Of a stretch of DNA of 22,596 nt, positions 15,641 to 22,596 are shown one piece after another. Source of the stretch: Chara braunii (lineage: Eukaryota > Streptophyta > Charophyceae > Charales > Characeae); the NCBI GenBank assembly GCA_003427395.1, contig BFEA01000243.1, positions 1,594,716 to 1,617,311 on the forward strand, read 5' to 3'. The stretch's first letter is position 1; each line of letters begins with the position of its first letter. The notes beneath the pieces are model-generated. The model saw only the letters and a program-made list of their open reading frames with translations, was not told where the DNA came from and made no database searches. The translations under genes and the position numbers were made by a program.

Positions 15641-16432
15641 ATGGCTTCTAATAATCATAATAATCAGAATGGAGACGCGAGGACTTGCTATCATTGTAAT
15701 CAACGCGGTCATATCTCTCGTTTCTGTTCCTTTCCAGATCGTAGATTGAATGGTCAGTCCACTAACAGTTCGGCTATCGTCCCTGCTCACACTCCTCTTT
15801 TCACCCTACCTCGTAGCAATGCTTCTCATGTCGGTACTGTTGCTCCTTCCTATTCTGGTTACTCGGGAGGTGGCAGTTGGCTTGGGAAGAGTGTAAGTAC
15901 GTTAGAGGACAGGGTGGCAAAGATCAGCGAGAATCATGAGGCAGATGAAGAAAGAGAAAGAGAAGCACGCGAAGAAGAAGAGCGCAAGAAATGCAAGCGA
16001 GAAGAAGAGGAAATAAGGCAGCATGAAAAGAAAGATCGGGAATACTTTCAAGTGGAGATGAAGCAGGAGCTAACTTAGAACTTAGAAGAGGTGTATAAGG
16101 CCATTGATGGGAAGAAGCATGGTGATAGCGAGGAGGTGGCGAAGTTGCAAGCAACCATCAACGACTCGCAGTGAAGGTTAGATGGTTCACGTGCTTCGAC
16201 GGAGGTTGTTAAACCGATCTAGGAGGTTGAAGAGTTGGCACGCTTACGACGAGAACAAGCAGAAATCAAGATGGCGTCATAAAAAAACTCTCTGCTTTGG
16301 AAGACGTGGTGCTGGCTTTACAGTGTCAATGTGAGGAGGCGGAAACTAATGCCGAAGCATGGAAAAACAAATCACTGTGACCCGGAAATAAACGGGGAAG
16401 CCTTGCGGTTGGACCTACTCCGACTACTTAAG
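15641..16432 (+). pseudogene. Gag-like protein with CCHC zinc knuckle and coiled coil, degenerate
   Basis: This is a nucleic-acid-binding gag-type protein of a retroelement. The ATG at 15641 (MASNNHNNQ) is preferred because the knuckle CYHCNQRGHISRFC (Cx2Cx4Hx4C) follows within about 30 residues. A Ser/Thr-rich spacer comes next, then a strongly charged coiled coil rich in EER, REAREEEERKK and KREEEE. The first frame ends at TAG 16076-16078. The same frame goes on as NLEEVYKAIDGKK and EELARLRREQAEIKMAS, with further stops near 16173, 16222 and 16280. A one-base shift near 16281 leads into LSALEDVVLAL and EAETNAEAWKNKS, then PGNKRG. No protease, RT or endonuclease follows on this strand. Its order (basic or knuckle N-terminus, coiled coil, KRG-type patch) parallels the PLE ORF1 at 10584-12231. 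Confidence 0.7.
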
Positions 16433-16465
16433 TGTGATGTCGGTCGCGTTCTACACCTTTCGAAA

Positions 16466-16874
16466 CTCCTTTTTTTTTTTCTTTTTTTTTTTAAATCCCA
16501 GGTTGTTGTAGAGGTGGGATACTCGACGGCACGCAGTCACCCACAATACTCAACCACTCGGTGGTCCAGATGAACCCCTTCTGAAGACCCCACCCACCCT
16601 TCCTCTTATCTTTTTGCCCCGGCACACCCCCAACCCCCCTGTCCTACCCTAGTGTTAACCACCCAGGACCATCACCGATTGCCATCTTGGCGGGGTGACC
16701 TGACCAGACAGCGGTTCCAGGCACCGGGGCTAAGCAGAGACTCCTACCCCCTGCTCAACACCGGTTGAAGCAGACGCCGTGCAAGCCTGATTGCACGGGG
16801 ACTTCGGGAGTTAGGTATGAACTTGCTACTACAAGTCTTTATGAGGGTGCATAGTGACTCTCATCTAGCTTAGT
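16466..16874. other. Poly-T stretch and GC-rich non-coding region
   Basis: T-rich runs at about 16470-16492 are followed by C-rich sequence. CCGTGCA..TGCACGG forms a 7-bp hairpin near 16787-16808. The high GC and absence of frames fit a retroelement UTR, but nothing identifies it. Confidence 0.35.
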
Positions 16875-17194
16875 TGTGTGGTGATGATAGAGAGCTGGGT
16901 TTCTTCCGTTCTCTGGTATGTTCCTAGAGCCCGTTCCGGCACCGCGATAAGGTGCAGTATTTCGTGATACCCCCGACATTCCATACTCAGGAACTGCTAT
17001 GCCAGCCTCAACCGTATGCTACGTACCAGGAGGATAGCTAAGCTAGCCAACCCTAGGTCATGAGTTATGGACTGAGTTTTTTATCCTTATGTTGTCTTAC
17101 TACAGTGTTCTATGGTGTTGATGGTAGAGAGATGGGGATCCTCCGTTCCCTTGTATATCCCTGAAACCGTTCCGACCCCACGGTAAGGTGCATA
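16875..17194 (+). repeat. Diverged direct repeat, about 84 bp, spaced about 238 bp
   Basis: Unit 1 at about 16875-16960 and unit 2 at about 17113-17194 share GGTG-TGATGRTAGAGAG, TTCCGTTC-CT, CCGTTCCG and the end CGGTAAGGTGCA / CGATAAGGTGCA. This could be the remnant of a repeated UTR segment of the neighbouring retroelement. Confidence 0.6.
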
Positions 17195-17372
17195 CAACAG
17201 AAAAAAAGTCGGCGAGATGGACACATTTATAATTTGACATAATCGTTGATTTACAGAGAGCATAATTTAACTTGGTTACAAACAGATTAAATTTTGTTTA
17301 AAAACATAGGGAAAAATATTCAAATGTCTATCAATATGTTTTAACATGTTTCAACAGGTTTCAACATAATCA

Positions 17373-17424
17373 AACTTGTTTCATTTGGTTTCCACTATGT
17401 AAGCTTTATGCAAACGCATTTTCA

Positions 17425-17471
<47 letters not shown>

Positions 17472-17515
17472 TTGATCTTGTTTTCCTATTATAAAAAAAT
17501 TCAATGTAAGTTTTG

Positions 17516-17549
<34 letters not shown>

Positions 17550-17778
17550 TAATGGGGCACCTTTTGCACAGTTGCGAAAAACAGTTTCAAAATGCATTCC
17601 AGGCATCCCTTGAATATAACATACACGCACCTGACCCTAAAGCTAACTTGTTTCATTTGGTTTCTACTGTGTAAGTGTTGTGCAACTGCATTTCCGAAAA
17701 AAATAAAAAAGAATTTCACGACTTTGTTTTCCTATTATAAAAAAAATCAATGTAAGTTTTTATTTGGGGGGGGGGGGT
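17373..17778 (+). repeat. Tandem duplication carrying expanded (AT)n and poly-G
   Basis: AACTTGTTTCATTTGGTTTC begins at 17373 and again at 17645. Both units continue with GTAAG-TT-TGCAA-CGCATTT, then TTGTTTTCCTATTATAAAA and TCAATGTAAGTTTT, and end in a G run. Unit 1 has an (AT)n tract of about 40 bp (17428-17469) and 30 G (17519-17548). Unit 2 has a short A-rich stretch and 12 G (17766-17777). Confidence 0.8.
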
Positions 17779-18079
17779 GAGGGATCATGAGGTGAGATAC
17801 ACACAAAATGTTTATTACTTGTTCTTGGAGCTATAGTAATATCAAAACAGGATTAGAGTAAGAGGTTTTGCGTATGTTCATTTTCTGCACTCGTCGCTAC
17901 CCTTGCTCTTTATTGTTATAGACCAACATGTCTTCACCATTGAAATTAATATTTGCAGTAACATTATGTCAAGTCTCCTTTCATTTAGCTCCTGTCCTCT
18001 CTAAGTATATAGATATTTGCACATCCCCCCCCTCCATTTTATTTTCTAACAATCACAATGACTTCAACAATGCTCTTTT

Positions 18080-18149
18080 GGTCAGTAGGTGCCTAACATT
18101 TTTGGCCTAACCACATTCCTTCGGCTTAAACAATAGGCACCTACCGACC
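18080..18149. repeat. Conserved stem-loop, copy 1
   Basis: GGTCAGTAGGTGCCTA (18080-18095) pairs with TAGGCACCTACCGACC (18134-18149) with one mismatch in 16 bp, around a 38-nt loop. The same unit recurs 332 bp downstream with identical spacing. Confidence 0.65.
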
Positions 18150-18411
18150 TCGGGAAATTTGTTGTACATATGATCCATCATATGTGGTTATGATCGGTGG
18201 CTCTTTGTTCGTTCAGTTGAACAAAATGACATAAATATGTTTTTTCTATGAATCACATGAATCATATGTGATGATGATTGTTGATTTGGAAAACTTGTCT
18301 TTGACACTCCAACACTGCCCTGCGCACACCTCTATGTTATACTTTTCGATCTTCATCCTCCTTACCCTCCCTTTGCGCCTTTTCTCTAACAGACTGTAGT
18401 AATACTATACT

Positions 18412-18481
18412 GGTCAGTAGGTCCATACAGTTTGTGCCCAAACACATTGATTCCAAGAAAAAATATAGGCACCTACCGACC
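18412..18481. repeat. Conserved stem-loop, copy 2
   Basis: The right arm TAGGCACCTACCGACC (18466-18481) is identical to copy 1. The left arm GGTCAGTAGGTCCATA has decayed. Both arms are displaced by exactly 332 bp from copy 1, and the flanks (TCTAACA upstream) are also similar, so this is a tandem duplication of the surrounding segment. A third, more degraded version lies near 20150-20210. Confidence 0.6.
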
Positions 18482-18543
18482 TCAATAATTTTATCATGTA
18501 TACGGTGTTATTCTATATATATGGTTATGGTTACTGCCATATT

Positions 18544-18556
18544 ATCTATAAATAGG
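18544..18556 (+). promoter_or_regulatory. TATA-box-like word
   Basis: CTATAAATAGGG is a near-ideal plant TATA element. A related arrangement, GTATAAAATCCC, lies at about 20496-20507. Both are followed 60-100 bp later by CTTATCATACTTAA or TTCTAATCGTACTTAA. No downstream coding frame is recognisable, so this may be a remnant of a repeated element promoter or chance in AT-rich DNA. Confidence 0.25.
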
Positions 18557-18599
18557 GGGAATATCAAATACTTGACGTTAGAAGGATGTTAAGTAGGAT

Positions 18600-21240
18600 A
18601 CCGCTGCTACCTCTTATCATACTTAAAGTCGTCCACGTACGCTTGCATTGACCCTTCGAGCTCCCCCTCACACCGAGTTTAGGCACATTAAATTATTTAA
18701 TAGACTTACAACTTTTGTTTTGTCTCTGTTACGATCCTAACCAATTACAAAGTGCGGATACACAAGGAAATGCAATGTTGACCAGTTACAAAAAGGAATG
18801 AATGAGACAGAGATAAGTAAAAAATAAAATAAAAATAAATAATAAATAAATTTAAAAAAATATACACAAGCAGAAGACCTATGAGAGTCCTCTTCTCTTG
18901 CTGACCAACTTCTCCTCCTTATTCCCGCCTCCCTTATTCAAATAATAATAATAATAATAATAATGAATGGTTAAACTAGAATCAATATATGAATTCCTCT
19001 TCTACTAGTGGCACAACAACAGGTCCACTATAGCTAGGACCTCCTTCTTCTTTAATCTCCGATGGTCAAACGGTTATGGCAAAGTAGTAGGGGTCATGCC
19101 CCAATGTTTACAAGACAACATAAAAGCAACTATGTTCTCTCATTTTCTGGCCGCCATGCCTGACATTGTCTTAAAGCACCAGTACACAACCCCAACCTTG
19201 CAACAAAACATCTTGTCGCCCCAAGCTATTTTTTTGCGGTTGGGGCCTACCGGACCACAATGGTTGGCACCGTTAACAAAAAAAGAAAAGAATTGCCCCG
19301 TTGGCAGTTTGAAAAAGACACCACTGGTGGTTCGGAAAAGAAGGTCCGAGTGTACCGGTGGTTTAAAGCTTTCGTGATGCAATATTACCCCAACAAGGGC
19401 CTTCTCAATATAACGCCTACCAAGAAAATGAAGATGTTGTCCACCATGGCCAGATAAGTATCTCTGACCGTCCTCCTCTCTAGTCTCCTTCTTCCTTCTC
19501 TTGCTACCAGACGCCTTCCACCATAACCAAGGTAAAGGTCTTGATGTTCCTTTCCCCATAGCTCTCCCTTGGTCATTTCAACATCGTGACGCCCAAACTT
19601 GCTCACAACAAACAAGGCAGAGTAACTTGCTCTGCCTGGAGATATAACGAGCAACGAACCTCGCGGTCAGTTGTTGGAATGTGCCTTTCGGCCTCTAAGC
19701 CTCCAGTACCTCCTCCCTTTCTGAGGGAAACATTATTGCATACATAATACCTACTCTATAGACCCTAGGCCTACACTACCGGACTTCTAATACCCCTAAA
19801 GCTACTAATTTTTATTTTTTTTTGCTTGGCCTACCGCTACTCAGTGCCACCGGTACCGACAGTACGCTGCTTGAGTCTGCCCTAAGCTACCCCTTCGGCC
19901 ACTAAAGTGTTTTTCCCGCTGCAACCCTCAAAGTCACGACCATAGGTAAATACCGACCATGTGGGCCTCCCAAACAAACAAGTGTTCTGGCGGACCACAC
20001 ACACTCTCATGCCAACAAGTACTCGGAAAGGCATGTAAACTATAAAACATACACATAGGCTTAGAAAACTCAAAAAAAAATAGGAATTTCAGCAAGGTAT
20101 ATTTCAGCGGTACAACTCGCAAATCAGTTGTGTTGTCAGTCTGTGTTTTGACAGGTCCGTACACCTCTACTTATTCATTCGGCATCAAGAAGTAGGCGCT
20201 TACTAGACTCAATAAGTTTAGCGTAAAAAAAACACTTACAGTCAATAAATTTGAACAAATCATTGAGTACATTTATTAGTCTGCAATAACTCATCACAAA
20301 TAACCAACGGTCACACAAACACGATAGAAACATCAATAATTGAAATTAGTTTGTTTTGAAAAACTCATAGCATGTGCAATTGACCCGATTCTTACATTTT
20401 AGTGTGATTGTTGTATACACATGGCCTAATTGTTTACATGGTTAACTCATATATGTGAAATAACCGGCAATAGTTTTGTCGTACGTTACATGTTTGTATA
20501 AAATCCCTGTTGTTGACCTTCTCCTTCTAATCGTACTTAATTCGTACACTTTTATATGTGGTGCTCCTTAAAGTTTGCACAACTTTAGGCATAATTGTTA
20601 AGGACAACCACTTTCATCCTTAACTACGGGATCACAATTTTCACACTCTCTTACCGACTAAGAGCTAAGAGGCAACGTCGTGTTTATGTATACAGAGTTA
20701 GATTTTGTGTTGTTCATCATATTTGTTGCCTCTCAAACTTATTATAGTTCTCCACATCACGAAACGACAAGTTTTTTACTAACAAATAATGCAATAGATT
20801 CTCTTTCAAGTCACTTCATCCCAAACTTGGTCGTTTTGTTCGTGTTTTTTCTTCCAACTCGTCTGTCCATTCTCTTTCTTATTGTAAGCCGTTGATGGCG
20901 GTTACCTTCGATAAATAAAAATTCACTGAAAAAACATAAAACCATTTGGATATTATGTGACTACCTCAAAATATTTGGTTGCAACTCTATCATTTATTGA
21001 AGACATTCGCTGTATGACCGACCTTACCTCTATTATGGGGGAGTCTTTCATTAGAAACTCAACAATTTTAAGTTTTTTTAGCAATTCCTTTAACAAAATT
21101 TGTCATGCACATACAATTGCAGTTTTAAATATGTTATTGAATTATTTTTGTTTCTTACCAGGCAAGAGGGTTATTTTAACCCCAACACTTTTATGTAAAA
21201 AAAAAGTTATCGAGGGTGGGGAAAATTTTTGCCAAACGCT
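18600..21240. other. Long gene-free AT-rich region
   Basis: Its frames are short, of skewed composition and without recognisable domains. It contains an A/T-rich run at about 18817-18865, an (ATA)n microsatellite at about 18940-18964, and a degraded third stem-loop near 20150-20210. I see no terminal inverted repeats or homology to the retroelements elsewhere in the window. Confidence 0.4.
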
Positions 21241-21260
21241 ACCCCATGTTTTCCCATCCC

Positions 21261-21362
21261 TTTACAATGTGTGTGTGTGCGTAGTGTTGTTCATTGTACA
21301 CAACTCTAAAAAAAAATCATGACTGTGTTCCCACAATGTGTGTGTGTGCGTGCGCACGTAGT
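21261..21362 (+). repeat. Duplicated (TG)n segment
   Basis: ACAATGTGTGTGTGTGCGTAG at about 21263 recurs at about 21332 as ACAATGTGTGTGTGTGCGTG, followed by CGCACGTAG. The two copies are about 69 bp apart with weak similarity between them. Confidence 0.6.
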
Positions 21363-21370
21363 TTTGAGAG

Positions 21371-21545
21371 GATTGATTAATTGATTGATTGATTGATTCA
21401 TAGATTGATCAATCACTCAATCAATCAATCACTCAATATCAATCAATCACTCAATATCAATCAATCAATCAATCGATCAACCAATCATCGATCAATCAAA
21501 ACACTTGATTGATTGATTGATTATTCCATAGGTCAATCAATCAAA
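21371..21545. repeat. Alternating (TTGA)n / (TCAA)n microsatellite
   Basis: Blocks of GATT repeats are followed by blocks of AATC/TCAA repeats, then GATT again and TCAA again. The array is therefore made of inverted tetranucleotide blocks able to form long cruciforms. It contains interspersed variants (CACTCAATATCAATCAAT repeated). Confidence 0.9.
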
Positions 21546-21689
21546 TAAACTACCAGTACCCCGCCCAGAAAAAGAAAGTTGATATCTTGAATTTGTAAAG
21601 GAGTTTGGCAGACCTCGTGGAGGCTCAGTAGAGCCTCAGACAGACACTAGTGGTTGCTCGTTTTCAAAACGGAAACGAAGGATCACCAC

Positions 21690-21755
21690 AACAAAATTAA
21701 AAAAAAAATAATAATAATAATAAATAAAAATTAAAAAGGACAGAAAAAAAAAAAT
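21690..21755. repeat. A-rich and (ATA)n simple sequence
   Basis: An A9 run, ATAATAATAATAAATAAAAATT and a further A10 run form a low-complexity patch with no adjacent gene. Confidence 0.6.
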
Positions 21756-21984
21756 CGCCTTTGTTTTTCATCACGAATGGCGGCTTCAAGTTTGGAACTA
21801 GAGTCTCCTGACACTACTACACAATTCAAAATGAAAATGAGTATTTTCGAGCATAACATAATTATACAGAAAATTGAAATAAACTAGCATGACTCTGCAC
21901 AGGGGAGATTTAACTTGATACTTTGTCGTTTGTGCTTGTGGTGCATGCACCATCGAGGTTGCTCATCTCTACCTTACTATTAAA

Positions 21985-22193
21985 AGAAAATAAAAAAATG
22001 GATTGAATATTCCCCTGGAAGATGGTCCGATGCAGAAGATATTAGCGTACACTGAGCAAGGACAGAATGATAATATAAATATGAAATAATATAAAGTCAG
22101 AGAAAAAAAGAACAAACAGATGGATACGTTTTCAACGTCGTTTTGTCTTTTGTGCATGTCTGCAACAAAGAGGATGTTAGACTCGCTGCCTTA
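21985..22193. repeat. Degenerate repeat unit related to 22340-22500
   Basis: GAATATTCCCCTGGAAGATGGTCCGATGCAGAAGATATTAGCGTA here resembles GAATATCTCATTGGTAGACGACCCGATACAAAGAATATCAGCATA about 345 bp downstream. Each is followed by CTGAG-AA-GAC and an ATGA-rich part. I read this as an old duplication, interrupted by the MITE at 22194. Confidence 0.45.
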
Positions 22194-22315
22194 GGGCCTC
22201 GCTTCACTACTGATGAATTGTATAAAATGATAATAAATCTTCCGATGGAACATGGAAAGATACACCGCCATATTTTTTATCCTTTGTACATGCAGTGAGT
22301 AGTGGAGCAAGGCCC
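22194..22315. mobile_element. GGGCC-ended MITE, 122 bp, PIF/Harbinger-like
   Basis: It runs from GGGCCTCGCTTCACTACTG to GTAGTGGAGCAAGGCCC with a perfect TTA duplication on each side (22191-22193, 22316-22318). In reverse complement it aligns end to end with 6221-6342, which is also exactly 122 bp, including a CTTTCCATGTTC core. It has no coding capacity. Confidence 0.85.
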
Positions 22316-22596
22316 TTACTATCCCTTTAAAAAAAATGTATGAATATCTCATTGGTAGACGACCCGATACAAAGAATATCAGCATAGCTCTGAGTAACGA
22401 CGATATATGAATGAATCGAGAAATGACATCTCCGTACCACTCACTAAATTTGCAATTGTGAGTGAACCTTTCATAAGAACATGAAAAGATTCGCTGCAAT
22501 CATTTTTGTTTGTTGCGTGTGGCGTAGGCCATGATGCCGAAAAAAAAAACCATCTTTCGTGTCGTGATTGTCACCTTTTGTGCAGATAGCGAGTAG

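Noticed and set aside
17406-17719. Pro-rich and Tyr-Ile repeat peptides on the minus strand
   Set aside because: They are translations of the poly-G and (AT)n tracts.
19260-19457. 65-codon plus-strand frame (MVGTVNKKRKELPRW..), with a protein-like central part
   Set aside because: The composition (RVYRWFKAFVMQYYP) looks more protein-like than its surroundings, but I recognise no family, it is short and there is no supporting context. It could be an exon or transposon fragment and merits a homology search.
20680-20895. Hydrophobic 71-codon frame
   Set aside because: The Phe/Leu/Ile richness follows from local T-rich DNA, and no start context, neighbours or family supports it.
21371-21545. 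Repeat array considered as CRISPR-like
   Set aside because: It is a tetranucleotide microsatellite with no regular repeat-spacer structure, in a eukaryotic context.
22200-22225. CTGATGA word resembling a hammerhead ribozyme core
   Set aside because: No matching GAAA core or flanking helices follow, and the word lies inside the 122-bp MITE.

Overview
The window looks like transposon-dense intergenic DNA from a eukaryotic nuclear genome. I recognise no host gene, rRNA, tRNA, CRISPR array or bacterial-style operon. The best guess for the source is a streptophyte green alga of the Chara type. The reasons are a plant-like LINE with a C-terminal zf-RVT module, a Penelope-like retroelement (PLE) whose GIY-YIG endonuclease lies before its reverse transcriptase (RT) (an arrangement known from green algae, spike mosses, slime molds and invertebrates), CCHC/coiled-coil gag-like proteins, and many long homopolymers. 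The species assignment is inference.

Layout. 1-3174: the 3' part of a plus-strand LINE (RT, zf-RVT, 56-bp 3' UTR repeats, A-rich tail), cut by the window edge. 3200-6530: a scrap-heap of short inverted-repeat elements, namely a foldback element, a nested family sharing an ACTACGGCGCAGTCA end, and 122-bp GGGCC-ended MITEs. 6532-13940: the centrepiece, a minus-strand PLE inserted as a head-to-tail tandem. A long copy (6543-12766) lies directly downstream, in element orientation, of a 5'-truncated copy (12767-13929), and an 11-bp target-site duplication flanks the pair. The long copy encodes a gag-like ORF1 (RG-rich, Pro14 tract, coiled coil, acidic tail), then GIY-YIG, a linker with CxC motifs, and RT. 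Stops and frameshifts break it, and two MITEs (6598-6763 and 8792-9136) sit inside it. 13941-15600: repeats including a second copy of the foldback element and B-box-bearing SINE-like stretches. 15641-16432: a decayed plus-strand CCHC gag-like ORF from another retroelement. 16500-22596: mostly non-coding and visibly more AT-rich after 17.2 kb, with tandem duplications, microsatellites, a recurrent stem-loop and one more 122-bp MITE.

How the parts relate. The window records layered transposition: a PLE tandem landed in one event, then non-autonomous DNA transposons landed inside it, and CpG-type decay and indels inactivated it. The truncated upstream copy serves as an empty-site control for one of the MITEs. 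No gene here looks functional as it stands. The closest to intact is the LINE frame from about 155 to 2538.
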